Shown here piece by piece: positions 1-8,693 of a DNA stretch of 64,000 nt. Source of the DNA: CBDDBH01 sp965225625 (lineage in GTDB: Bacteria > Pseudomonadota > Gammaproteobacteria > JADZEE01). Where the stretch lies: the NCBI GenBank assembly GCA_965225625.1, contig CBDDBH010000029.1, positions 186,001-250,000 of the forward strand, given 5' to 3'. Position 1 is the first letter of the stretch, and each line of letters opens with the position of its first letter. The notes below the pieces were generated by a model. It searched no databases and had not been told where the DNA came from. It saw only the letters and a list, made by a program, of their open reading frames with translations. Both the position numbers and the translations under genes were made by a program.

Positions 1-233
1 TCTTGCGCCGCGCTCAGGGTTCGTGGCCGCCCCGTAGCCTTCGTCGAACGCAACGCCTTGATGCCGACACCCGGCTGCAGCGCCGCTTTGATCCATTTGT
101 AGATGGTCGTCCGGTTGAACCCGAACGATGCGATCACCGTCGCCGGCGACTCGCCTTCGCGAACGCGCTCTATCGCCATCAAGCGGATAGCTTCCAAGGT
201 CGAATGGTCAAGCGTGCGGCCGTCCAGTTTCAT
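1..233 (-). CDS. IS630-family transposase, N-terminal part (cut by window edge)
   Basis: Reading from ATG at 231-233 toward the left edge gives 77 codons starting MKLDGRTLDHSTLEAIR. A helix-turn-helix stretch (TVIASFGFNRTTIYKWIKAA) and a GRPRTLS linker follow. This is the usual N-terminal DNA-binding region of IS630/Tc1-type DDE transposases; the catalytic DDE domain would lie beyond the window. The element sits next to a frameshifted transporter and a decayed receptor gene, which fits a locally eroding region. I could not define the terminal inverted repeat. Family assignment rests on the N-terminal pattern only. Confidence 0.75.
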   Translation of the reverse strand, partial: MKLDGRTLDHSTLEAIRLMAIERVREGESPATVIASFGFNRTTIYKWIKAALQPGVGIKALRSTKATGRPRTLSAAQ

Positions 234-492
234 ATCTGATCCGATCGGTACGCTCTCAGAAAGTTCCATCGATGTCGCCTTATTTATCGACTAGTGAGTA
301 AGTCGGTGTGTACAGCCCTGGGTGCGGCCGCTTTCCACTGACGGGGGATTCGGTCAAGCTATCGGCGGGGCCTTCTAGACCTTTAACGGTGGTTGTCGGG
401 CTGAAAACGCTGGTTTGGAGAATAAGCGAACAGCGCTGCGATTAAGCGACGGGTTTAGCGGATTGATCGCCGCTTCGGTAACGCGCTCAACG
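234..492. other. Intergenic stretch between IS630 transposase and MFS gene
   Basis: About 260 bases between the transposase start and the stop of the MFS gene. The part next to the transposase should hold one IS end, but no convincing terminal inverted repeat could be paired because the other end is outside the window. No credible coding sequence was found on either strand. Confidence 0.4.
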
Positions 493-1865
493 TCACGGCG
501 AAAGCTGCTCCAGCGCCTTGTCGCTGGTCTCCAACATGAACATCCAGCAGACCAGCGCACCGACGACTGCGGTGGCGCCTAATATCGTGAATACGCTACT
601 CAAACCGCCAATGGGTAATACCCAACCGATGAGTAACGGCCCCGTGATTGATGCGATCCGCAGCCATGCCGTTGCCATGCCCGTGCCGAGCGCGCGCATG
701 CGGGTCGGGTATATCTCGGTGGTATAAAGATACAGCGCCGAGGACATCGAACCGATCGCTGCCGCGCTGACAGCCGACAACAACAGCAGATCCGTCGCCG
801 ACGCGTCGTGGGCCGTTTGCGCGACAATCAGCAGCGGCACCGCGCTGACAATAAAGGCCATGACAAACCAACCGCGCCTACCGGTGCGGTCGATCAAGAA
901 CGCGCAAAGAACGGTGCCGATTACCAGCGCAATGCTGCTGAACAAACCGTATTGCAGGGATTTTGCCAGTGGCAATTTGTAGACGGTGCGGTAGATCGTC
1001 GGCAACCACGCGGTCAGCCCGAACGAGATAATGTATGTGCAGAACCACATTGCCCACACGACTGCCGTGCGCATGCCGTAGATGCCACGGAACAAACTGC
1101 TCCATTGGGTTTCGGTCTGCTCGGGCACGGCTACCATAACAACTTCGGGCAACGGCCTGCTGCCTCCTCTAGACACGCTATCCTCTATATCCGTCAATAC
1201 CCGATCGGCATCCTCGAGTCGGTTTCGAGAGGCCAGCCAGCGTGGTGATTCGGGCAGCAGACGTTGCAGGCGCACGGCCAGTAATGCCGGCGCAGCGCCG
1301 ATGAGAAACATCCATTGCCAGCCGAAATTCGGAACGACCCAGACGCTGATTAGCCCAGCAGCGAGGATCCCGACCGCGAAAATACATTCATACAGCAGGA
1401 AATAGCGGCCACGTCCGCGGGCTTTGGCGAGCTCATTTATATAAGTCGCGGCAATCGGCACTTCCCCGCCCAAACCCAGACCCTGGAAAAAACGGAAGGC
1501 CGACAGCGACTCGTAACTCCAGGCGCAGGCGCAGGCGACACTCATCACCGACATGATGACGATGCAGTACTTCGCGGCTCGCACCCGGCCGTACTTTTCG
1601 GCGAACCAACCAAAATAGATGGCGCCAATCAACTGGCCGATATAGCCGATGGCAAAGAGTTTCCCAATCGCTCCCGCGTCCAGATCCCAAAGCGGAATGA
1701 GGACCGGCACGACATAAGCAATAGTGAGCGCATCGAATGCATCAAAAACGTTGCCACGCCCATAATCAGCCGTACGCGCACGTGGAACAGCGAAAAAGGC
1801 AGTCGCTCCAGGCGACTCACAATGAGCTGCGCCGACAGCTCGTGAGGGTTGTGTTTTCCAGTCAT
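493..1865 (-). CDS. MFS transporter of the sugar/aromatic-acid type, frameshifted near the N-terminus
   Basis: The long reading frame encodes a 12-TM major facilitator with the family signatures YFGWFAEKYGRVRAAK (loop 2-3) and LPESPRWL (central loop). A likely role is proton-coupled uptake of an organic acid or sugar-like substrate at the inner membrane. The true N-terminus (MTGKHNPHELSAQLIVSRLERLPFSLFHVRVRL...) lies in another frame starting at 1865. It joins the main frame (DAFDALTIAYVVPVLIPLW) at a run of five A at 1744-1748. One extra base there restores the family sequence GVATFFDAFDALT. The main frame alone could open at 1968, but that N-terminus is not family-like. The gene is either a single-base sequencing error or a recent pseudogene. 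Substrate unknown. Confidence 0.8.
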
Positions 1866-2184
1866 GCAGCTTTTCTCGATCCGCGTTGCCCAGGATTATG
1901 GGCGCAAGATCTGAATACGCGCCGCTGGGCAGTTCCACGAGAGCAAGCCACCCCCTAAGTGCCTGCATTGCATAATCGTCATTTGCATTACATATCCCTC
2001 ACGCGCCTTGTACGCTTAGCGCGTTGACATCTCCGGGGAGACATGATGACTTTGGTTCACGCAACCGCTATTTTTTCTAATCCCAATCCGCTTCGGGGCG
2101 TCTCGCCCATAACACGCGATGCCGCAGTGTTCAGCGCGCGTTCGGACCTACCAACCACGTAGCACCTTTCTAGGACAACTAATT
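1866..2184. other. Divergent intergenic region between MFS gene and TonB-receptor remnant
   Basis: About 320 bases between two divergently oriented damaged genes. A TTGACA hexamer at 2024-2029 could be a -35 box, but no well-spaced -10 box follows. I see no RNA gene or repeat here. Confidence 0.35.
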
Positions 2185-3720
2185 ATGTGCAAGGCACATG
2201 ATAACGAGTATCGTAGTGACAACCGTGTCGGCGGCATCGCATTGGTACACCTGGGCTTCGTCCTTCTCTCGCTTACGATCGGCCACGCATGAGCGCAAGG
2301 CAGCAGCACCCTGGAGGAAGTGGTTGTCACCGCACAAAAGCGCGAACAGTCCATCCAAGATGTCGGCATCGCCATCACGGCGTTCACCGGCGAGCAAATC
2401 GATAAGCTTGGTTTGATCACCAGTACCGATCTCGTCGCTATGTCACCGGGGGTTCACGTCGGCGGTCTGGTGCATTTTATTACGCGCAAACCGACGGAAA
2501 CCTTCGAAGCGTTCGGCGATGTCACCTATGGTTCGTATGATCAGGTGCGCGTCGAAGGCGCGGTCAGCTGCTGTGGGAACCTAACGAGGACGTCGACTTT
2601 CTGCTTAGCGTGAACAAGTCCTACCAGCACGTCGGACAAGGCGCCTATCAGTCAAAGGCGACGACGGCGGTGTTCGACGCTCAGGGGCGGCACGTCAATA
2701 CCATCTTCGCCAAAAACGAACCAATCGGCTGCGAAGCCATCGGTTCGGGCGGTGGTTGTGCACCGATCGTATTGACCGACGGCGAGTTTTTCGGGGGCGT
2801 TTCGCCGGTCACGGGTGGACCCGTTGGCGTGGAAGACTTCGTGCGTCCGGTCCCTGGCGGCGATCTGTACGGCTACACCGACCCCGACGGCGCCGATCTG
2901 GATACCTCGGCCGACCACGCGCCCGACGGCGCCAACAAATACCAGGCGACGTCCGTCACGCCAAAGGGCACTTGGGACTTTAACGACGCGATGACCGTAA
3001 CCTGGATTGGTCACTATGTTGATAGCTGGAAAATCCAAACGCTAGACACCGATGCCGGTCCCGCGCCGGCACTGCTGGCCACGCCCGGACCCATTGACGT
3101 GACAAGCTGGACACAGGAGCTGCGGATCAATGGCGAAACGGACCGCACACGTTGGGTCGCAGGTCTGTACTATCTCGATAACGATGTCGATTTCCGCAGC
3201 GGCTTCGGTTACTCGTCGGAGTCACCCATCTCGCTGGTCACGGGCGGCGCCATTAACCAGGTGGTGCTGGCCAATCTGCAGACTGACTCGTACTCGATAT
3301 TCGGACAGATGGAATACGACCTCACCGACCAGTGGACGGTAATCGCCGGAATACGCGGAATTCTGGAAGAGAAAGAGTATGACTACTCTACCATCACAAC
3401 GCTGAATTTCGTTGATCAACGCCTCGAATACGGCGGCTTCGAAATAAGCGTGGGGAACGAGTTTCCACCCTTTGCCGATTCGAGTTCCGATCCGCTGTGG
3501 ACCGGCAAAATACACCTCGACTAGCGGCCCAACGACGACTGGTTGTTCTACGCCGGCATCAATCGCGGCGTGAAGGCCGGCGGTTTTAATGCTCAGGTCA
3601 ATGATGGCGCCTCGGCGCCGCTGCCCGCCGCGGAAATTCCTTACGCTGAGGAGATTTTGTGGGCCTATTAGCTCAATATCGGTCCCAATGTAGAACATCG
3701 CTATGTCTCCACGCACACGC
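2185..3720 (+). pseudogene. TonB-dependent outer-membrane receptor, multiply disrupted remnant
   Basis: The reading frame starts at ATG 2185 with a signal-peptide-like segment (GGIALVHLGFVLLSLTIGHA). It meets TGA at 2290-2292, then continues in frame as AQGSSTLEEVVVTAQKREQSIQDVGIAITAFTGEQI, the classic TonB-box/plug start of TonB-dependent receptors. The plug is internally deleted: SPGVHVGG runs directly into LVHFITRKPTE, losing roughly 70 residues of a normal plug. A frameshift at about 2570-2585 moves the rest into the frame of the 2610-3524 ORF. Two further in-frame amber codons lie at 3522-3524 and 3669-3671. The remaining C-terminal beta-barrel is missing. This many lesions indicate real decay. 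Receptors of this type import siderophores, cobalamin or other large substrates, but the ligand cannot be deduced. Confidence 0.88.
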
Positions 3721-4010
3721 TATTTTTTCGCTGACGGTATCTCTGGCAGCACCATCGTGCCAACCGGCAGTTCGCCGCCGAAGATAGCACGAGTGCGTAA
3801 ATCCAAGGGGTTCTTCTGACGGGCGTCTACTACCCGGGCGCGTTTTGCGCACATTTCCCCAAGCTGTGACGCATGTTTGCGTTGAGACTCGTTATAATCG
3901 GCGGTAAACTGAGGCCGGTCTTTTCTAGCGTCCCGGGAATACGTCTTTAACGCAGCAGGCATTGAGCAGGCTATATTCCGCACCTGATTTTTTTCAACTG
4001 GAGGCAGCAA
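3720..4010 (-). CDS. Hypothetical small protein
   Basis: A 96-codon frame, or 80 codons from the internal Met near 3962, between the receptor remnant and the DksA-like gene. It is hydrophilic with a basic middle section and ends LDLRTRAIFGGELPVGTMVLPEIPSAKK. I recognise no domain. Its start overlaps the ribosome-binding site of the divergent zinc-finger gene, which argues for the inner start or for a spurious ORF. Confidence 0.25.
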   Translation of the reverse strand: MLPPVEKNQVRNIACSMPAALKTYSRDARKDRPQFTADYNESQRKHASQLGEMCAKRARVVDARQKNPLDLRTRAIFGGELPVGTMVLPEIPSAKK

Positions 4011-4276
4011 TGGCCGGTGGCTGGGCCAAAGACGGCGCTATTCAGGATCAGATCGACGCCAGTGTGGATGACGCGGTCAAACACGCACGCAGTCAGCTCG
4101 TCTATGGCGAGAGCCTGGCCGTATGTGAGGAGTGCGGAACGGATATTCCCGCGGCTCGGCAAAAGGCCCTTCCAGGGGTGCGCCGATGCGTTAATTGCCA
4201 GGAGCTGGAAGATTCCCGGCAACAACACACAAATTCAATCAACCGGCGCGGCAGCAAAGACAGCCAGTTGAGATAG
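4010..4276 (+). CDS. DksA/TraR-family zinc-finger protein (YbiI-like)
   Basis: An 88-residue protein starting MAGGWAKDGAIQDQIDASVDDAVKHAR, with one four-cysteine zinc finger (CEEC...C..C: CEECGTDIPAARQKALPGVRRCVNCQ) in the C-terminal half. This matches the short YbiI-like branch of the DksA/TraR family in both length and motif order. Family members bind the secondary channel of RNA polymerase or remain uncharacterised; the short forms have no assigned role. The start at 4010 is chosen over the in-frame ATG at 3962 because GGAG at about 4000-4003 lies at proper spacing and the family begins at MAGGWA. Confidence 0.88.
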   Translation: MAGGWAKDGAIQDQIDASVDDAVKHARSQLVYGESLAVCEECGTDIPAARQKALPGVRRCVNCQELEDSRQQHTNSINRRGSKDSQLR

Positions 4277-4307
4277 TCCAGTGCGTTTGTTTCATCAAAC
4301 GAGCACG

Positions 4308-6209
4308 CTAAGCAGCAGAGGCCACGGCTGCGACCTGCTGCGCTGCTACGGTAGCCGCCGGGTTATCCGAAGGTGCGAGTGCCAGCCAGTCGGTCATACG
4401 CTGGATGCAGGGTGTCTCCGCCGGAACTAAGTCTAGAACTTGCGCGAAGCTGTGGAATTTTTCCACGCCAGCGCGTAGCAGCTTACAAAGACCTGCGTCG
4501 GAGACCCGAAAGCAAAATTCGTAACGCTTTCTGAGCGCAGCCAGGCGTTCGGCCTTTGCGAGCGAGCCCTTATGCGCCGCGATGGCGCATAATTCATTGG
4601 CAAACGCGGCGTATACAAGGATCCGGCCCGAATGCGACGTTGGTTTCGACACCTGGGTTTCGTCCAGCGCCTGCATGGCATCGACAAATACATCAGGGAA
4701 CTTCCAGCTCTTGGCAACGGTAATGCCAAGCACACTCGCGGGTACCCCCAGCACCTCCACAAACGCTTGCGTCTCACCCAAGTCGTGCTGCTCGACCAGA
4801 TCGCGGATCGCTGAGTAGTCTTCCGCGAAATAATAAATCGCCAAGGTTCGGCCGAGGTTGCGGAACATTCCGCAAATAAACGCCTCCTCCAGATCGCGTA
4901 ATCGGGATTTGGCGGCAAGGTGTCTGGCGATGAGTCCACTTATAAATGAAATGATCAACGCGTCTTGAAGGTCTTCGGTGCCTTCCCAATCTTGCATGTG
5001 GTTAAAATAGATCAGGCTGTTGCAGGCCGTGCGCACCTGGTCGACACCCAGCCGCCGGATCGCTTCAGACACCTTAGTCACACCGCGGTCGCATGAACCG
5101 TAAAACGCCGAGTTTGCGAGTTTCAAAAGTTTATTGCTGACAGCATAATCACGCAGTACAACGTTGGCGAGCTGCTTGGCTGAAGCTGTACTATCGTCTG
5201 AAGTCATCTGGTTAATCGTAATCAGGCTGCTCGACAGTGCCGGAAAATCCTGTTTACGCTCCATGCGTCGAAGCAAAAACTGAACTGTGCTGTGTTGTTC
5301 GTCGATTCCGTCGGCGATCCCATTTTTAGAGCGTTTCGGCTCGAAATAGTTGTCGAGTAACTCTTTGAGGACAATCGCATTTTCGATACGTGTACTCGGA
5401 TCGTTGCGCAACGCTTTGCCGATTATCCCCACCAGTTCCGGCTCCGCGCCTAAGTCCCTTAACCGCGATAAATCGAACGTGTTGACGCGCACATTGCTGC
5501 GGATCTCCTCGGGCGTGTTACCCGTGTTCGCCGGCTCACCGGTGAGGGTCTCGTACCACATCAATCCCAGCGCAAACACATCGGTAGCCGGCCCAAGCGC
5601 AGTCGTCGTGAAATGCTCCGGCGACATATAGCGAGGCGTGCCGACGATGACGTCGTCGTCTGGTTGCTGGCTGCTCATGATCCGAGACAGACCGAAGTCC
5701 ATGATCCTCGCAACGCCTGCCGTGTCGAGCATGATGTTGCCCGGGCTCAGGTCGAGATGCAGGACACTCTGTTTGTGAGCGTGAGCAACGCCATCAACAA
5801 TCTGCCTCATCAGGTGGATTGATTCCGCGACAGTAAAGAGCATGCCGCCCGCAAGCGCCTCTTTTAGCGTCGTTCCCTCGACGTACTCGAAAACGAGGAA
5901 CGGTATGCCATCGATGTCGCCAGCCTCGTATATCGAAATAACGTTAGGGTGCTTGAGTTTGCCCAGATTACGACCCTCGGTCAGCCATGCAGCGTTTTCA
6001 CCGCAGGGTTCTGGCTGCACCTGGGTACCGTTTAATAGTTTGATGGCAACGACTCGATCAAGGTGGGGATCGTGGGCTTTGTAGACCGAGCCCTGCAATC
6101 CGTAGCCAAGCTTCGCCGACAACTCAAAGCGACTTATCGTGGCCCGTCTGCGCGATTGACGATGCTCGGACCGCTGCACTTGCATATGATTACCCGTTAG
6201 TCGAGACAT
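4308..6209 (-). CDS. Serine/threonine protein kinase fused to an HDOD domain
   Basis: A 633-residue cytoplasmic signalling protein. Residues about 27-290 form a Hanks-type kinase: glycine loop GYGLQG (35-40), VAIK lysine 57, alpha-C glutamate near 79, catalytic loop HLDLSPGN (151-158), DFG 171-173 and a SPE motif in the activation segment. The catalytic loop departs from the usual HRDLKPxN: Arg is Leu and the conserved Lys is Ser155, while the base Asp153 and Asn158 are present, so activity may be altered. Residues about 310-520 form an HDOD domain (FPALSSSLITINQ..., LLKLANSAFYG, VSEAIRRLGVDQVR), a module found in bacterial signalling proteins. The remaining C-terminus is helical without a recognised domain. 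No membrane segment is apparent. It is single, flanked by a convergent zinc-finger gene. Confidence 0.92.
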   Translation of the reverse strand: MSRLTGNHMQVQRSEHRQSRRRATISRFELSAKLGYGLQGSVYKAHDPHLDRVVAIKLLNGTQVQPEPCGENAAWLTEGRNLGKLKHPNVISIYEAGDIDGIPFLVFEYVEGTTLKEALAGGMLFTVAESIHLMRQIVDGVAHAHKQSVLHLDLSPGNIMLDTAGVARIMDFGLSRIMSSQQPDDDVIVGTPRYMSPEHFTTTALGPATDVFALGLMWYETLTGEPANTGNTPEEIRSNVRVNTFDLSRLRDLGAEPELVGIIGKALRNDPSTRIENAIVLKELLDNYFEPKRSKNGIADGIDEQHSTVQFLLRRMERKQDFPALSSSLITINQMTSDDSTASAKQLANVVLRDYAVSNKLLKLANSAFYGSCDRGVTKVSEAIRRLGVDQVRTACNSLIYFNHMQDWEGTEDLQDALIISFISGLIARHLAAKSRLRDLEEAFICGMFRNLGRTLAIYYFAEDYSAIRDLVEQHDLGETQAFVEVLGVPASVLGITVAKSWKFPDVFVDAMQALDETQVSKPTSHSGRILVYAAFANELCAIAAHKGSLAKAERLAALRKRYEFCFRVSDAGLCKLLRAGVEKFHSFAQVLDLVPAETPCIQRMTDWLALAPSDNPAATVAAQQVAAVASAA

Positions 6210-6297
6210 TGTTAACAGTCAGCCGCCCAGCCTGAGGCGAATTCAGACCCATCCCCTATATCTCGGCGTTGCTGGCTTTTCCTTAAGCCCTGCCCGC

Positions 6298-6360
6298 AAA
6301 AAGTGGGGTCAAAAAGTGGGGTCAGATACACATTTTGGAAAGTGGGGTCAGATACACTTA
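6298..6360 (+). repeat. RAYT-associated repeat cluster, left side of the RAYT gene
   Basis: Three successive copies of a short repeat: AAAAAGTGGGGTC at 6298-6310, a full AAAAAGTGGGGTCAGATACACATTTT unit at 6311-6336 and AAAGTGGGGTCAGATACACTTA at 6339-6360. The last copy overlaps the 3' end of the transposase gene, so its TGA stop at 6348-6350 is part of the repeat. Inverted copies lie at 7143-7161, 8403-8426 and within 9974-10118. Confidence 0.93.
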
Positions 6361-7046
6361 TTCGATTTCTTCGGTCTCCCGGTCACTCCCGGTTTTACTC
6401 GCCGGCCGTATATGGCTTCCACTTCGTCTTTAAAGCGATCGCTACCAAGCGCCATACCTTTGCTAATTGACAAGGTGACTTCCTCCGCGAATTTGCTGTC
6501 AAGCGGCGGATTAAACAGCGCTCGATAGGCCGCCAGACGGGTATCCTTGCGTTCGGCAAGCGCTACGTATTCTGCATGTGGCGTGCAAACCGATGCATCC
6601 AACCCAAGCGCGTTGCAACGATAACTTGACCAGCTATATTTTGATGGGTCGTTGACGATACCGGCTCTCACTGGATTCAACTCGATGTAGCGATAACAAG
6701 CTAACAAGTAGTGTTCAGTTTGAACGGCGCTAGATTTGTATCTTCCTTCCCATAAAGTCCCAGAGCGACTGTAACTGGAATTGAAGTACCGAACGTAACG
6801 TCTACCCAGCGACTGCATCATGAGCGGAACGCCATCATCAGTCGATGGCGTCGCGAGCAAGTGAACGTGATTCGTCATAAATACCCACGCATGGATTGCA
6901 AGGTCGAATTTGGAAGCGTATTCGTTGAGCCAATTTGCGTAGACGGCGAGATCTTTTTCACCGGCAAAACAGATATTGCGGTTGTTACCGCGCTGGACAA
7001 TATGTTGCGGAATTCCCGACGGGCAAAATCGAGGTAATCGTGCCAT
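6348..7046 (-). CDS. REP-associated tyrosine transposase (RAYT, Y1/HUH superfamily)
   Basis: A 232-residue member of the TnpA_REP/IS200-like Y1 transposase group. It shows the HUH metal-binding motif in MTNHVHLL (H60-V61-H62), the candidate nucleophilic tyrosine region RRYVRYFN (84-89) and the family block SGTLWEGRYKSS followed by YIELNPVRAGIV. RAYTs are thought to cut and move single-stranded repetitive extragenic elements. The context fits: the gene is bracketed by a repeat cluster at 6298-6360 and an inverted copy at 7143-7161, and its last codons and stop lie inside the repeat. It appears intact. Confidence 0.93.
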   Translation of the reverse strand: MARLPRFCPSGIPQHIVQRGNNRNICFAGEKDLAVYANWLNEYASKFDLAIHAWVFMTNHVHLLATPSTDDGVPLMMQSLGRRYVRYFNSSYSRSGTLWEGRYKSSAVQTEHYLLACYRYIELNPVRAGIVNDPSKYSWSSYRCNALGLDASVCTPHAEYVALAERKDTRLAAYRALFNPPLDSKFAEEVTLSISKGMALGSDRFKDEVEAIYGRRVKPGVTGRPKKSNKCI

Positions 7047-7142
7047 GGTTGCATCCTTGTAACCAATGGGTTCAGCTAAAAGTCTAACGGCCTGCGCCGT
7101 TTTTGAAAAGTCGTATTTGACCTATATCACACCATTTTTTGT

Positions 7143-7161
7143 AAATGTGTATCTGACCCCA
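7143..7161 (-). repeat. RAYT-associated repeat, inverted copy upstream of the RAYT gene
   Basis: AAATGTGTATCTGACCCCA, the reverse complement of the core of the 6311-6336 unit. Together the two copies make the RAYT gene an approximately 0.86-kb segment with inverted ends (6298-7161). Confidence 0.9.
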
Positions 7162-7185
7162 ATTAATTGTTCGGTTGGGAGGGAT

Positions 7186-8256
7186 TTAAGACGCTTTAAG
7201 ACAATCCAGGATCGGCATGACTTCTTCGCCGAATTTCTTTATTCCCGGCACAAAATCAGGCCAGCTGAACAGGATCCCGTCGAGCCCGATGTCGACGACT
7301 ATCTCGTCGATGTGGCGGGCGACCGTTGTCGGTGAACCCAGGATCACCGGGATCCCCATGAAGGCCATATTGCCCTCTTCGATGCTCGTTTCCAGATCGC
7401 GCCTTAGGTTATCGCTGGAGCCTGCGGGATCGGTATCAAATTTCGCACTCGCGGTCATATTGGCGATCGCGCCGATATCGGCGTGCTCGATAATCTGCTG
7501 GCCGATTTTCACCGCTTCATCGTCGCTATCGGCGAGAATCATCTGCATTAGTGAATAAACCCCGACCTCACGCTCGGCTTGCGCGGCAAGGCGCTTGAGA
7601 TCTGCTACGCCCGACTTCACTTTGGAGCGCGCGCCGGTGACAAATTGATGTTCTGCCAGCTCAGCCACAAATTGCATGCCGCGCGAGGACTGGCCGGCGC
7701 AGACGATGGGGATATCACGTCCCGGCGTGGGATACACCGTGCAATCGTCAAGATCGAAGTACTTCCCATGAAATGTACAACGGCCTTCGGCCCATAGCGT
7801 CTTCATGATGTCCAGGTATTCGGCGGCGTAGTCGTAGCGGCGCTCGTAATGCAAATCGCCGGGCCACATGCCCATCTGTGTGTACTCAGGGCGGTTCCAT
7901 CCTGTCACCATATTGAGACCACAGCGCCCGCCGCTGATGTCATCGATCGTCGCCACCATGCGCGCAGCCACCGCGGGGTGTTGGCTCAATACGGCGATGG
8001 ATGGATAAAGCTCGATCCGCTCGGTTGCCGCCGCCAGACCGGCCATCAAGGTAAAGGACTCCAGACAGGCGTCCCAGTACCCATGCTCCCCGCCAAATCC
8101 GCGGTACTTCATCATCGACAAAACAAAGTCGAGGTTCTGCCGCTCAGCCTCGATAGAGATTGCCTTGTTATGCTCGAAGGTGGGGTCGTAGACCGGAGCT
8201 CCGCCCGACAAAATGTATCCGTTACTACCGTTGGGTAGGAACACGCCGAACTTCAT
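7186..8256 (-). CDS. LLM-class FMN-dependent monooxygenase, RutA-like
   Basis: A 356-residue TIM-barrel luciferase-like flavoprotein. It follows pyrimidine monooxygenase RutA closely in layout: MKFGVFLPNGSNGYI at the N-terminus, FEHNKAI, LESFTLMAGLAA, DDISGGRCGLNMVTGWNRPEYTQMGMWPGD, then PIVCAGQSSRGM. RutA opens uracil with O2 and reduced flavin. No other rut gene (rutB-F) is adjacent, so the real substrate may be a different heterocycle or an aromatic compound. An FMN reductase partner is expected elsewhere. The gene lies between two copies of the RAYT repeat, in an otherwise unrelated context. Confidence 0.88.
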   Translation of the reverse strand: MKFGVFLPNGSNGYILSGGAPVYDPTFEHNKAISIEAERQNLDFVLSMMKYRGFGGEHGYWDACLESFTLMAGLAAATERIELYPSIAVLSQHPAVAARMVATIDDISGGRCGLNMVTGWNRPEYTQMGMWPGDLHYERRYDYAAEYLDIMKTLWAEGRCTFHGKYFDLDDCTVYPTPGRDIPIVCAGQSSRGMQFVAELAEHQFVTGARSKVKSGVADLKRLAAQAEREVGVYSLMQMILADSDDEAVKIGQQIIEHADIGAIANMTASAKFDTDPAGSSDNLRRDLETSIEEGNMAFMGIPVILGSPTTVARHIDEIVVDIGLDGILFSWPDFVPGIKKFGEEVMPILDCLKAS

Positions 8257-8402
8257 GGGCCCTCCGCCGAGTTACGAGATGAAAGTTTCGCGAACTGTAT
8301 CGTCGTGACGATCGGCTGGCAAGCCATGCTGCAAACGCGATTACGGCATTTGCTGGTAGAGCGGCATCGGGAAAAATCAAAAAGTTTCTGACGAAATTTC
8401 TG

Positions 8403-8426
8403 AAATGTGTATCTGACCCCACTTTT
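8403..8426 (-). repeat. RAYT-associated repeat, single copy
   Basis: AAATGTGTATCTGACCCCACTTTT, same orientation as the 7143-7161 copy, located upstream of the LLM gene and of mgtE. The LLM gene 7186-8256 is thus enclosed by two same-orientation copies. Confidence 0.9.
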
Positions 8427-8563
8427 GCGAGGGCTATTCGCTGAATCTACTGAGTCTTACAATAGCGTCCGCGTGGACTGCGCGGGCAGCCGCGTCGCAT
8501 TCGGCTCGCGATTACAAACAATAACTAGCTAACGCCCAGCGCAGCCTGAGAATAATTCGCCAG

Positions 8564-8667
8564 CACCTCGCTAGTAGGTGATGATGGCCGTACCGGCGTC
8601 GCGAAATGTTGCGACGGCAACAATTGCTGAACGCAATTGCCTGTCCGTGGGGCAAAGCCTTACGGAC
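8564..8667 (+). promoter_or_regulatory. Structured 5' leader of mgtE: five consecutive hairpins, candidate regulatory RNA
   Basis: Five perfect or near-perfect stems follow one another: CACCT/AGGTG (8564-8580), GCCG/CGGC (8587-8597), GTCGC/GCGAC (8598-8615), CAATTGC/GCAATTG (8621-8639) and GTCCGT/ACGGAC (8643-8667, extendable inward by GGC-AAA-GCC). The Shine-Dalgarno AAGGAGG of mgtE follows at 8678-8684. Magnesium transporter genes are often controlled by leader RNAs such as the M-box, but the conserved M-box core was not recognised here. Function as a metal-sensing leader is inference. Confidence 0.5.
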
Positions 8668-8693
8668 TAAAGCAACCAAGGAGGCAAGATCCC

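Noticed and set aside
2290..2292. TGA in the TonB-receptor remnant as a second selenocysteine codon
   Set aside because: It falls just after a signal-peptide cleavage site, not at a Cys position, and the gene has several other lesions.
8564..8667. M-box magnesium riboswitch
   Set aside because: The stems are present but I could not find the conserved M-box core, so the class is left open.
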